25,274 nt of DNA, taken from Dimargaris cristalligena. Its lineage: Eukaryota; Kickxellomycota; Dimargaritomycetes; Dimargaritales; Dimargaritaceae. Location: assembly GCA_027576995.1 (NCBI GenBank), contig JANBQC010000418.1, positions 1 through 25,274 of the forward strand. The letters run 5' to 3'. Both the position numbers and the translations under genes were made by a program. This document shows positions 11,757-21,428 of the stretch, piece after piece. Each line of letters starts with the position of its first letter. The stretch's first letter is position 1. The notes under the pieces were generated by a model, which was not told the DNA's origin, did not search any database, and was given only the letters and a program-made list of their open reading frames with translations.

Positions 11757-13303
11757 ATGCTGCGCCCCCTCCTCTCCGGTGTACTCCGTCGCACCGTCCC
11801 CACCTATTCCCGGGTGCCTCACATTGCTGGGTTGGCCACCCTCCCGTTCCGACCATCCGCTGCGACCCACGCCCAAGCGAATGTGCTGGACCAGGCCGAA
11901 CGTGTGCGCCGTTCGGTACTCTACGGTACGTCACCCATCACCACCGCTTACCTCTCCCTTCTCCTCCTAGTGAACACCGCGATTATCTTTTAATAGCTCC
12001 CCACTACTGAGCGTCAATTCACCGTCCCCTGGTGCTTGATTGTTTACTAATATCCTACCCGGAATACTAACCAAATTCGGCCACTGTGTTTTTTGGCTGC
12101 CCTTTTCCCACCCCCTCTCTCATACGCACACACACACACACACACACACACGCGCGGTCTTTACCTTTATTACCACCCTCTCATCGAACACCAGTACCGG
12201 GCAGCGAAGAAAGCAAAATCAAGAAATCCCTTACGTCGCCCGCCGACTGTATCGTGTATGATTTAGAAGACAGCGTTGCCCCCAACCGCAAAGGAGCCGC
12301 CCGCGAACTGGTCTTCGATGCCCTAAAACTCAAATCCGAGACGGGCCCGGAGCTGGCGGTCCGTATCAACGCCGTCGGGTCCGGTATCGAATTCGACGAC
12401 CTCAACGTCATTCTGCAATCGCCGCACCTCGATACCATTCTGATCCCCAAGGTCCAGTCCGCCCGCGATATTGACTTTGTCTGCCGACTCATTGAGCTCA
12501 TCGGTCACGAACGTAGCCAACCGCACGTGCGGATTATCGCTTCCATTGAAAATGCCCTGGGTATTTTGAATTTAAAGGAAATTGCCACGGCTAGCCCGCA
12601 GCGAGTGGACGCCCTGTTGTTTGCGGCGGAAGACTTTTGTGCGGATATGGGCCTGCACCGCTCACCGGCCAAAACCGAAATGCTGTACGCCCGCTCGGCA
12701 GTGGCGACAACTGCCCATGCCTATGGGCTGCAGGCGATTGATTTGGTAAGTGGGACTGATCAGGTGCTAAGCGCACTGGATCACGGATATAAGGAAATTT
12801 CTGCTTAATACGAATCATCTCCCCTTCTTCGAATTGGGAAGAACTATATGAAGGAAGGGGGAATGGGATGGGATGGCATTTCTTTGGTGTACTACTGCTA
12901 TTATTCCAAATCCACCTAGCCTACCCATGCTTTAATTCCAGCTATCATATAACCTTGCCTATTCCCTAATTGACTGGCCACCCCCCCCACAAAATAGGTA
13001 TGTATGGACTTCCGCAATCCCGAAGTTCTGGTCGAAGAGTGTGTCAATGGGCGGGACATGGGTTTCACCGGCAAACAGGCCATCCACCCCAACCAAATTG
13101 AAGCCATCCAAAATACCTTCATGCCCAGCGAAGACCAGATTCAGCGCGCCAAGAAAATCATCGCCGGTTACGAGATTTCCGAACGGGAGGGAAAGGGCGC
13201 GTATGGATTGGACGGACTGGCCATTGACCTGCCTGTTTATAAGTGGGCCCTGAAGATTATGCAGCGAGCTGGCACTCCCCATATCCATGCCGGCTCCCAT
13301 TAA
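11757..13303 (+). CDS. CLYBL: Mitochondrial CitE-like lyase (CLYBL family), 3 exons
   Basis: Predicted 341-residue citramalyl-CoA lyase-like enzyme of the HpcH/HpaI aldolase superfamily. Exons are 11757-11925, 12195-12745 and 12998-13303; introns of 269 and 252 nt have donors GTACGT and GTAAGT. Seen: splicing rebuilds RRSVLYVPGSEE across exons 1-2 (split Val codon 57) and QAIDLVCMDFRNPEV across exons 2-3 (phase 0), both matching the CLYBL order. Other blocks are VYDLEDSVAPNRK (77-89), AVRINAVGSG (R113), IIASIENALG (E175), FAAEDFCADMG (E202, D203) and GFTGKQAIHPNQ (262-273). E175 and D203 are the likely Mg ligands. The first 38 residues are rich in Arg, Ser and Thr and lack acids, as expected of a mitochondrial targeting peptide. 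Known: human CLYBL cleaves citramalyl-CoA to acetyl-CoA and pyruvate in itaconate/C5 breakdown and has some malate-synthase activity. The exact acyl-CoA substrate here is inferred. Retention of intron 2 would add 20 residues and a stop, losing the GFTGKQ block. Confidence 0.95.
12127..12150. repeat. (CA)12 microsatellite in CLYBL intron 1
   Basis: Twelve exact CA units followed by CGCGCG, located between a TACTAAC motif (12065-12071) and the intron 1 acceptor (AG at 12193-12194). CA tracts in this position can bind splicing regulators in some eukaryotes; no such role is shown here. Confidence 0.9.
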
Positions 13304-14623
13304 GTATTAAGTGGGGGGCCGTCTTCCTTGTCTTCCTTTTTTGATTTACTGGGAACTGTGACTTTTATGTCTGATGAGGCTGTTGTGTGGCAATACGATG
13401 GTCACAGTTAAGATCTCTCAGTAGAAAGTCGCATTCGCCCGGCTTCGAGTGCTTGAAGGAAGAAACCTTTGGGTCACATACCACTGTACGTTTTCGTTTT
13501 ATTTTTGACTGTGATTTCCTGCCCTTGTTATATGACCCACCACCTCCCGATTAACGAGCGGGTATCTCATTAAATCCCATTTGTAGCATATAACCCATTC
13601 CCTCACCGCCTCATTTATTAGATTCCCGGAAGGTGGGCGGGCTATTTATAGTGGGGCTTGCAATGGCTGGCTTTGAATTGGCACATGCCCCATGTCTGGT
13701 CATTAAATTTATATATAAATGCCGACAGTGTAAGAGTAAAGCAAACTTGGTCTTACGATTAGGCAATTAAATTCCGAACAGTATGTTTTCTTTTAAAAAA
13801 TAGCTACATACTATCCCAACAACATTAAATTAATAGCGTCGTCCATTTTTAGCATTATCCTCTGAGAGAGTAACAGGGCTCCAATTAACAAGAGTTGTCA
13901 ACACCCCAGACGGCCGGGTTGAATAGTAAACTTTCGCCCATCCATTGTGTTGGTCGAGGAATTCCAAGTCTTTAGGAAAACAGAATTCGTGATCTATGAA
14001 TAGCCCAAGCTCACCACCAATAGTAGTGGTTAGGCCGCCCAAAGAATTCTACGATCGTTCCTACTTCCCTTATTTTCACATTTGACTATGTTATTCACCC
14101 TCCCCCGCCTAGTCTCCCCTCTCCTCCCCCGTCGAATTAGGCCTATTGCCCGAGTTATTCTTATCCAGTGTAGAATATCGACGGTGTATATTTGGGCAAG
14201 TTAATAGTAAAGGTATACTAGTAGCCCCTTTTATTATCCATCGGGCCTGATCAAGCCGCACTTGGCTGACGGAAAGGTTGGGTCGCGAATATAAAGGGTA
14301 GGGAGAGACTTGTGCTACTTTGGGGATATTCGAGAAATTAGAATAGTAGTAATTCGACGGAAATGGCCATGGTATTTCCTCCGCTTTATCTCCCATTTGA
14401 ACCCGTCCTCTCTCCCTCCCCAGTGCCTTTGCCTCCAAATGCTGCCTTATAAATAGACAAGGTTACGGAAATAAAGACCATCACTTCGATTTATATTTAA
14501 ATGAGTGTTGACTATCGCTATTATCCCAACTAGTTGTCGTAATTACCCACCGTAGATTCCCTTTAACCATATTATAGTGCCGAGTACTCGCGAACTCCCC
14601 CCCTCCCCTCCATCATATTTGCA
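13304..14623. other. Intergenic spacer between CLYBL and the secreted-protein gene
   Basis: No gene is supported in this 1.3 kb. The left half should contain the CLYBL 3' UTR and includes ATTAAA-type sequences near 13570 and 13703, the latter in an AT-rich stretch. The right half contains the TATA element of the next gene at 14448. Minus-strand frames 13830-14042 and 14109-14438 show no recognisable motif. Confidence 0.55.
14448..14456 (+). promoter_or_regulatory. TATA box of the secreted-protein gene
   Basis: The plus strand reads TATAAATAG, a consensus TATA element, about 168 nt upstream of the ATG at 14624. A C/T-rich segment precedes it at 14401-14420, and another lies just before the ATG (14595-14612). 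Confidence 0.5.
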
Positions 14624-15463
14624 ATGAAACTAGCCAACTTCCCGTTATCGGTCATGGTCCTCGGTTGGACCGTCCAATTTGTCTTTGGAAGTGGGGATAC
14701 CGTCGACGTGTCACCCATTTACGAAAGTAACACGGGCCCACCCCTTATCAGTATAAATCCTCCGAGTTCAACTTCGTCGGTCAGCTCTGTGTCTAAATCG
14801 GGAATATATAGTGACTATCCCTACGGGAGTGGTGGTAATGGGGATAGCAGCGACGACGACACAATGGTGGGTAGCGCACCCCCCGGAGGTAACCGCCGCC
14901 TGGTCTCCCCCCAGCGTACCATCCCACGCCTACAAGGTGGCAAGTACCAAACCCCCCGGCCCCCGCTGAATCTCAACGGCGATGACTGCTACAATCTCCA
15001 CTTTCCCGGTAAGCAATACCCCGTTCCTCGCGAATTTTGGAGCTACCTCAACCCCGCGTATCTCACTAAAATCGACCCCAAACGCAACCGCGACCCGGTG
15101 CGGTTTAAGCGAGAGGTTATGGACATGCTCGTGGCGGTGTTTCGGGCGTTCAGTAAGAGTAAGAAGCGGGGCCAGGTGCTCAGGCGCGATGTCATAACCC
15201 CCGGCGTATTGGCGGACACGACGAAACAGCGGTACGTGGTACTCCTGTCCCGCTCAAATGGCCGTAGTAGGGGTCAGAGTAGTGGTGGGGCTGAGAGTTC
15301 GACCCAAGGGGACGTCCTCCAAGTGGTTGGGGTGGAGGTCATTCCCCCCCAATGGTATCTGAACAAACAGGTGTTCTACATTGAGTTGAGCCCAGAATTG
15401 GAGCACCACCGGGCGGCGGTCCAAGTTCTTGAGTTTTGCTTTAGGCCCAGTCAGTTGACTTAG
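14624..15463 (+). CDS. Predicted secreted protein of unknown family
   Basis: Intronless frame of 279 residues that I do not recognise. Seen: an N-terminal hydrophobic segment (about residues 5-21, after Met-Lys) followed by small residues looks like a signal peptide cleaved near VFG|SG. Residues 24-100 are Ser/Gly/Pro-rich with an acidic patch (DSSDDD). Residues 115-200 look folded: DDCYNLHFPGKQYPVPREFW, SYLNPAYLTKIDPKRNRD, then a basic, amphipathic stretch ending KSKKRGQVLRR. A Ser/Gly-rich loop near 213-226 precedes a final segment (230-279) with alternating hydrophobics. There are only two cysteines, C122 and C272, which could form one disulphide. The start is chosen because this ATG gives the signal peptide, follows a TATA box and C/T-rich leader, and codon usage becomes GC-rich from here. 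Function is unknown; a secreted or cell-wall protein is the only inference. Confidence 0.75.
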   Translation: MKLANFPLSVMVLGWTVQFVFGSGDTVDVSPIYESNTGPPLISINPPSSTSSVSSVSKSGIYSDYPYGSGGNGDSSDDDTMVGSAPPGGNRRLVSPQRTIPRLQGGKYQTPRPPLNLNGDDCYNLHFPGKQYPVPREFWSYLNPAYLTKIDPKRNRDPVRFKREVMDMLVAVFRAFSKSKKRGQVLRRDVITPGVLADTTKQRYVVLLSRSNGRSRGQSSGGAESSTQGDVLQVVGVEVIPPQWYLNKQVFYIELSPELEHHRAAVQVLEFCFRPSQLT

Positions 15464-15481
15464 AAAACCGGTTTTTTTTTT
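15464..15481 (+). other. 12-bp palindrome followed by T10 directly after the stop codon
   Basis: The stop TAG at 15461-15463 is followed immediately by AAAACCGGTTTT, a perfect 12-bp palindrome, running into ten T residues. It resembles a hairpin with a U tract. In a fungal nuclear gene no terminator role is expected, so its meaning is unclear. Confidence 0.6.
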
Positions 15482-17040
15482 CCACTGCTCAGCCTTGTTA
15501 CTTTATATTCCCACCTGGCTCTTAATCGGCGATCTATTTCGTCTTCATTACTCTACTTTTTCTGCCGAAACGTGCCTTTATTTTGGCAGGGCCCCCATTT
15601 GGAATAGAGAGGTTCTATGAACATTATTGCTTTCTTACCTTGTCCTGTCTCATTTATAAACCTATGCACATTTGTATTTCCAATCGAATATATGATATAT
15701 ATTGGGGGCGATAAAAAAAATTATCCATGCGTCAGTATTGAGGGTCTCGGCTGCTAAAATCTTGACCAATTGCTTCCTAATATTAGTAAACAGGTGACAT
15801 TTTTAGGTGGAGATTTATAACCAATAAATGGCTGAAGCAGTTCGGATCAGACAAAGCCTAGGGCAAGGACTGCAACTATCGAAAGTGCAACAGAGTGTGG
15901 CAAATTATTCACATTTATATAGTAGTCGGCCTACATGTTCTGTTCGGGGGAAGAAAAACAGAACCCAAGAAGGCGTATAGCTGGATATATGATGGAATTT
16001 CCTACTAAACCCCCTCCATCTACGGTGTCTAGTCCCATACTACACCAGCCTCGTTTTTGCTTATTTTTCTAACAGCAATGTCCACCGCGCGTGACTGGGG
16101 GAGAGGCGCTTGGGTCAGAAATAAGGCAGTAGTGGGCAAGGGAAACGGGAAGGAAGAGGGAACAATAGAATAGGAGGGACTTCTGAGCAACTACTTATGG
16201 GCCGAAGTTCCCGATGATAGTCCCGAACCCAATTCCGATATTTTAATTGTTGTCCGCTTCGGGTAATCGTAGTAGTTGGTCGTAGTCGTAGTAATAGTAT
16301 AGCCGGAGTCCCCCGGCCTGCAAAAGAAGGAACACCTTTCGGACTTACCTTTGTCTGTAGTTCCGCCCAATACTTTCGTATTTGTCATTCTTCCTTCCGT
16401 TGTCATTGCAGAGGAAGGATGGTCGCTTGGCCTCTCATTAGCCAAGGAGAGAAACGATAGGTTTAGAGAGGCTAATTCCCTTCTCCCTTCCCTCATGGCG
16501 AGTGCCCTGTGTCGTCGTCGGCTGGAGATTGGGTCGAATCCCCTCCTCGTTAGTCTCTTGACCTTGAGGATTAGCAAGCGTAGGTTGGTGTGTAGAGAGG
16601 TAGGTAGGTGGTAGGCGTGGTGCTGTGTTTCGGCAGAACCAGGCGGTCTCAGCAGCCACTCCTACTGATATATACTGCCGCCGTCACATTAGGGTTATAC
16701 GCCTCATTAATATGGAGCCGGGGGCGGCGTCTCTTGAGCCGCTTAAACAACGAACGTCTCTGGGGCATATACGCTACTCACTCATTCTTCTCCAGCTTTG
16801 AAGTAAAAGTAGCCAGCATACATTAGGGGGGGTGTATATATGCTCTTCATGAACTTGGCTTACTCTCTCCTCACCACCCTTAGGGACCTCCCCCTCCCTC
16901 TCTCCCCTTTATTAGCTGGGTGGGGTAGCATTGCGTGGCCCCCACTATAATTCTAGGTGTATGCGCATATTCCCAATACTCTGTTCCTTCTGGCACTTAA
17001 GCCCCCTCATAAGCTGACCTCGTTTCCCTGTTTCTCCTTC
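15482..17040. other. Intergenic spacer upstream of SSH4
   Basis: No gene is supported. The left part is AT-rich and should hold the 3' UTR of the secreted-protein gene, with an AATAAA at 15823-15828 about 360 nt after its stop. A run of interrupted GTAGT-type triplets occurs near 16266-16300. Open frames here (16191-16577 minus, 16351-16614 plus, 16608-16826 plus) show no family motifs. From about 16860 the plus strand turns pyrimidine-rich towards SSH4. Confidence 0.5.
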
Positions 17041-17553
17041 ATACTCTCTTTCTCTCTCACCTTCTCTTGTATGCTTTACCTTACCTTACCATACTTTCCT
17101 TTCCTCTATTTCTACTCTCATTGACTATTAGGTGGAGTTTGCCTTCTCGTCTATTTTATTCTCAATTCCCCCTGGGCATCCGAGTTGGTGACCTCCTTGT
17201 CAGTTATATTATATTAGCGGTTGGCCTTGTGCTGTGGTCTGCTGCAGCGCCGGTTATGCTACTTTCCCACCCGCCGGTTCAATAGAGAGAGTCCCTTCGC
17301 ATTGAGACTACTTTTCTACCAAGTGAACCCCTCCCGCTCCTCCCTTCTTTCGCTTCCGTGGTGTACTTTGCTATTCTCTTGGCCTATTTTTTCCCCAGCT
17401 TATCCTCCTCCTCTCTCTCTCTATCTCTACTTTATATCCCCTCTGGCTTTTCTTCCGTCCTACCTAAGCGTACGACCCGGCCCACTACTGCCATTACTTC
17501 TCTACTCCACTTCATTCCTTGTCCCTTCTATTCCTCCCTTAGCATATCTCAAC
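17041..17553 (+). promoter_or_regulatory. Pyrimidine-rich promoter/leader of SSH4
   Basis: Long C/T tracts, for example around 17041-17070 and 17397-17440, lie just before the SSH4 ATG. Such tracts are a common feature of fungal core promoters and leaders of well-expressed genes. The SSH4 frame is open through the last 333 nt of this region but contains no ATG, so I regard it as untranslated. Confidence 0.5.
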
Positions 17554-19494
17554 ATGGCTGCGCATGGGCCAACTGACGACGGTCCTCCTGACCTTAACGA
17601 TGTAGCCGTTATTATAGTGGCCGTGGCCTCGGGGGTCTTTTTTATGGGCGCCATCCTGTTTGCCGTGTTTCTCCCGCGGTTACCCCGTTGGCTGACCTAC
17701 CTCGCCTGCTGCTGCCATTGTATATGCTGCCCTACCCCCTTGCGCCGGTCGTGTCGCTCCCTCTTGGACGATTCCTACGGCTATGACGGCTTTTTCGGGG
17801 GGGACTACACCGGCGACGACGACGAGTTTTTCATTCCCGACGAATTGCGTCAGTCCCTGTTCCAGAACGACGACTTCCGCCAAAGTTACGAACTCGGCCG
17901 GGCCTTCGAAGCCGCCCACCCCTACGGCAGTGTCCCCACCTCTTTAACCCCCGAGCAGAAACAAATGATTATGGAAAAGGGCGTGGGTGCTTGGCAGTTT
18001 GTGTTGTCCTCCGAAATTAACTGCATGCCCCAAATGGACGACCGCACCGAACTCATCTTCTACGGAGGTGAGAACTGCGTCCAAACCAACCTACCCATCC
18101 CCAAACAGAACCCCGTGTACTATTTCGAGGTGAAGCTGCACGAGAAACCCCGGGAAACCAACGTCGCCGTGGGTCTGGCCACCAAGCCGTACCCTTCGTG
18201 GCGGCTGACCGGCTGGAACCGTCATTCGGTGGGTTACCACTCCGAAACTGGTCGCGTCTTCCATAACAATCCCTTCCGGGGCATCAACCTGGGCGAGCCT
18301 TGCTTCGAGGGCGACATTATTGGGATTGGCTACCAACCGCGTTCGGGGACGGTATTCTTCACCCGAAACGGCCGGCGCTATAAGTCGGTCACGTCGGGCT
18401 TACTCTACGACCTGTTCCCCACCATCTCCGCCGATGGATACTGCATCCTGAGCGCCAACTTTGGTCAACGCGGCTTCGTCTTCATCGAAGCTAATGTTAA
18501 GCGATGGGGCCTGGCTCCCCCGGAAGGAACCATCTGCCCCCCGCCCATGTACGGACATGACCATGGTACCTTTTTGGTGGAAACCAGCGACACGAGTCGG
18601 TGGGGAGGGGCCCCCGGTCCTTCCTCCAGGGCGGGCCCCTCTTCCCCCCAGGGTGGCGTTAGTACCAATGGTGGTGGGTCTCACACCACTCTTGATGCCT
18701 CTCGTTTCTACAACCACCACTACCAGTCCCTTATCGACCGGGAGGCCCAGGCCTTTGCCCGGCACCACCCTACCTCGCCCCGCGATCTGCACCGGACGGT
18801 ATCTCAACACGAGCTACCCGAGAACCCTTCGTTCAATAGCCATAACCACGGCCACGATGACCGCTACCAGCAGCCCCCGCCTCCGTTGTCCCCCATTGGA
18901 TCCATCCCCAGTCCACGTACACCAGGCCCCCCTCCTAAGACCCTGGCACCCCCGAATTCCTCCATTACAATCAAGAGTAATAACATGGCCAGCTTTGTGG
19001 TCCATGTACCCCGATTCCGGTCAACACCCGATCCCAATAATGGTGGGGGAGGAGGGGGCAGCGCCAGTGGCGGTGATCGCAGTATAGGCGGCCTCTCGGT
19101 TGGACAACCTCTCTCAGTGGCCGGTGGGTCCACCTCCGCGCCGCTTTCGCCTAATTTGATCCAGGTCTCGCATATCCCACCATTATCACCCCCGCCCGCG
19201 GCAACGGCCGCCTTCAGCCAAACCACCTCCCAGGTTGACTTTGCCCTCCCCTTGGCCTCACCACCCGCATATGCCGAACACGACCCTCACCCCGATGTGG
19301 CTGGTGCCGAATTGACCACCGAGGATATGTTCGCCCAGGCCCAGCAGGAAATCGCCGCGGCCTTGGTGCCTAATCCTTCATTCCAACGCCCCCTTAGTTA
19401 CCAACCCCCGACGTATATTAATAGTAGTATAGTCCATGGCCAGTCGCTAGAGTCCGATTCTGATAGTGTGTCGTCTCTATCCGACCATTCGTAA
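17554..19494 (+). CDS. SSH4: Ssh4/Ear1-like membrane SPRY protein, Rsp5 adaptor
   Basis: Intronless, 646 residues. Seen: one transmembrane segment at residues 17-40 near the N-terminus; a cysteine cluster at 52-59 (six Cys in eight residues) just after it, a plausible palmitoylation site; an Asp-rich linker near 72-95; and a B30.2/SPRY domain from about 147 to 321. The domain includes TNLPIPKQNPVYYFEVKL, VGLATKPYPSWRLTGWNRHS, GDIIGIGYQPRSGTVFFTRN and GFVFIEANVKRWGLAPP. The rest is a long Pro/Ser/Gly-rich tail with two PPxY motifs, PPAY at 570-573 and PPTY at 618-621. Known: yeast Ssh4 and Ear1 use SPRY to select cargo and PPxY to recruit the Nedd4-type ligase Rsp5 for ubiquitin-dependent endosomal or vacuolar sorting. 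Inferred: the same role at endosome or vacuole membranes. The start is the first in-frame ATG, after the pyrimidine-rich leader. The match over the SPRY domain is strong; whether it is Ssh4 or Ear1 cannot be decided. Confidence 0.95.
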   Translation: MAAHGPTDDGPPDLNDVAVIIVAVASGVFFMGAILFAVFLPRLPRWLTYLACCCHCICCPTPLRRSCRSLLDDSYGYDGFFGGDYTGDDDEFFIPDELRQSLFQNDDFRQSYELGRAFEAAHPYGSVPTSLTPEQKQMIMEKGVGAWQFVLSSEINCMPQMDDRTELIFYGGENCVQTNLPIPKQNPVYYFEVKLHEKPRETNVAVGLATKPYPSWRLTGWNRHSVGYHSETGRVFHNNPFRGINLGEPCFEGDIIGIGYQPRSGTVFFTRNGRRYKSVTSGLLYDLFPTISADGYCILSANFGQRGFVFIEANVKRWGLAPPEGTICPPPMYGHDHGTFLVETSDTSRWGGAPGPSSRAGPSSPQGGVSTNGGGSHTTLDASRFYNHHYQSLIDREAQAFARHHPTSPRDLHRTVSQHELPENPSFNSHNHGHDDRYQQPPPPLSPIGSIPSPRTPGPPPKTLAPPNSSITIKSNNMASFVVHVPRFRSTPDPNNGGGGGGSASGGDRSIGGLSVGQPLSVAGGSTSAPLSPNLIQVSHIPPLSPPPAATAAFSQTTSQVDFALPLASPPAYAEHDPHPDVAGAELTTEDMFAQAQQEIAAALVPNPSFQRPLSYQPPTYINSSIVHGQSLESDSDSVSSLSDHS

Positions 19495-21060
19495 CCCCCC
19501 CTCCTCCCCACATTTACCCTTTCTTTAGCCGTCCCCGCCCATTTCTATTGGCACTGCGCCTTGTCTGGTCCGGGACTTGGAAGAAGGCGGTTAGCGCTTC
19601 GTTGACTTTATTGCACTCCTTGATTTTGACACAGTATAGAACGGTCGCATTACCTATTTATTTCGGTTCAGTTAGTGGGACATCCGACTGGGGCTTATGT
19701 TACTCGTTCACTCTGCTATGCCAACAAAAAAAACGACCTATTTTGGTATTTGGGCCAGCCTTCCAGGTCATCGTTATTAATATCCAGTTTCGTTATACCC
19801 CCTGCTTCTTTGCTAACATCCCCCTCCCTCCTGATCTATCTGTCCCCAAAACTTACTAAGCTGCTTTTTTTTCGACCTCCAGGTCCAAGAGGAGGGGGAT
19901 AGGTGCCCATTCGCTCGGTTTCATTACCCTTTTCCTCTAGCCTGACCTTCTTTTACGATGTTGCTGTAGTTTGTTCTGTAACATTACTATATTATGTACC
20001 CATGCTTAACACTTTTATTTTACTTGTTATATGGTCATTAAGTACCATATGTGCTCTTATTGTTTTATCCCGCAATCCGATTTTCCTCTTCTACTATACT
20101 CCCCAAGGCGATATTTTATTTCCACGCCTCTTTCTGTAGAATACCGCTCTCTGTTGTACGTTTTGTTTCTCCTTCAAATATATTCAGCTCTCCTGCTATG
20201 GGCATTATTTATCCCCCCCCTCTAACCGCTTTTACCATATTTTGATATCAGCCTCTGTATTTTTTTCATACTTAGCACCAATAGTCTGGCCTCTCCAACG
20301 TCATTGGCGCTATCATCAAAGGGGGTTATGGCGTTGTGACCCAGAGTCTGATATTTACTAAAATGAATGTTCGTCTTTTATTGGGGGAGGAGGGACATCG
20401 ATTGTTATTTCTGTAGCTTTTGGTTCTTCATTTTCACATATAAATAGGGCCGAATTAAAGTGGCGTATTATGGAGGGAGGAATACATTCCAATGGAGTAC
20501 TTCCTCGGTGGGATTTCGGCCCGGGGAATTGTATCGGAGTCTCCTAGGGTGGGCCTGGTTGTGGTAGAGTACATCGGAGAACAAACGGCCAAGCTGCTTC
20601 CCATTCCACTACTAATCAACCCGTTGTAAGTCCCATTGAACCCCCCCCCCCATCTATCAACTGGCATCATTGTTTAGCCCTGTGATTAATCGAAGCTTTG
20701 ACCATCATACCAATCAACTCCCCATAACAAAGATTTGGCAACCATAGGATGTATACTATGATTGGAAAATAGCAATAGGCGGGAGCACCCTAGTAGTGCA
20801 CATTCCCTGTATTTAAGTAGATTGTATTGATGGAGTTTAGGGGGGAGCGTGATACTTATGGAGAACATGCATATAATTATATGCCAATTGTTTAGAGGTA
20901 TACATGAATTCTAGTCTTATCAAAGAGGTCGGTAGTGCTAACGGATAGCCATGATTCACAGGGCTGGATTTCTTGAAAGGATCCATACATGAGTGACTAA
21001 AAGATTACCTTGGCCATCGGCTGACCGTAGCAATTTGGAGCAGGTGGTGTAATATACCAG

Positions 21061-21109
21061 TGACGTAGTAAAGCGACGTCAGTGGGACTAGTGTGATGTA
21101 GACACGTCA
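21061..21109. promoter_or_regulatory. Cluster of three CRE half-sites
   Basis: TGACGT at 21061-21066, and ACGTCA at 21076-21081 and 21104-21109. The first two form an inverted pair with a 9-bp spacer, and the second lies in a GACGTC palindrome. Known: bZIP factors of the ATF/CREB type bind TGACGT half-sites. No gene start is evident nearby, so function is uncertain. Confidence 0.35.
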
Positions 21110-21338
21110 TTCCAATTTAATTGGGTCCCCTCATTTAAAAGTGCCAAGCATTCGGTCCGCGTATCCAATTTTATATAGTACCTACGGGCTTGATTGTTTA
21201 GTAAACCACTCCAACCAACCAACACGTTAACTCGGCTCCATCAAGCCCCCCCCCCAAAAAAAAATAATTAAAACAGGTCCAAGAAATAAGCCAAGAAAAT
21301 AAACGAGGCAATCATGTGCTAGAACAGTTCAGTTTATA

Positions 21339-21344
21339 TTTATT
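21339..21344 (-). terminator. Candidate polyadenylation signal of ARPC1
   Basis: The minus strand reads AATAAA about 85 nt beyond the ARPC1 stop codon (21429-21431). This is a usual distance for a fungal 3' UTR. It is assigned by position only. Confidence 0.45.
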
Positions 21345-21428
21345 AGGTCGTCTGGACAACAAACCGACGAAAAACCCCCCTGCATACCATGACTAAAAAA
21401 ATATATGGAATCGTATGCTAGGGAGTAA

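Larger units (their letters stand above)
19495..21428. other. Spacer between the convergent SSH4 and ARPC1 genes
   Basis: Both flanking genes end towards this 1.9-kb region, so only 3' UTRs are expected. The left 750 bp is T-rich. A TATAAATA lies at 20439-20446, followed by a 45-codon ATG frame at 20492-20629. A cluster of three CRE half-sites is at 21061-21109. Homopolymers include C11 at 20641-20651 and C10 directly followed by A9 at 21246-21264. No gene is supported. Confidence 0.5.

Noticed and set aside
12040..12261. Frames running through CLYBL intron 1 (12040-12261 and the 5' extension of exon 2 from 12086)
   Set aside because: They translate the (CA)n repeat as alternating Thr-His and are replaced by the spliced product that restores the family N-terminal motif.
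15464..15481. Bacterial-type rho-independent terminator after the secreted-protein gene
   Set aside because: The palindrome has no loop bases of its own and the gene is in a spliceosomal-intron genome, so a bacterial terminator is not expected; it is recorded only as a structural oddity.
16318..16406. Possible minus-strand gene with a 31-nt intron (GTAAGT at 16348, TTTTGCAG ending at 16318)
   Set aside because: All supported introns here are 176-279 nt, a 31-nt intron is implausibly short, and neither the spliced nor the unspliced product has a recognisable domain.
16520..16550. tRNA-like B box (GGGTCGAATCCCC)
   Set aside because: One T of the GGTTCGAATCC core is missing, and no A box or cloverleaf stems could be built around it.
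17221..17553. N-terminal extension of SSH4 by 111 codons
   Set aside because: The frame is open but starts from a TTG and contains no ATG before 17554. The translation mirrors pyrimidine-rich leader sequence (Leu/Pro/Ser), and the family start fits the ATG at 17554.
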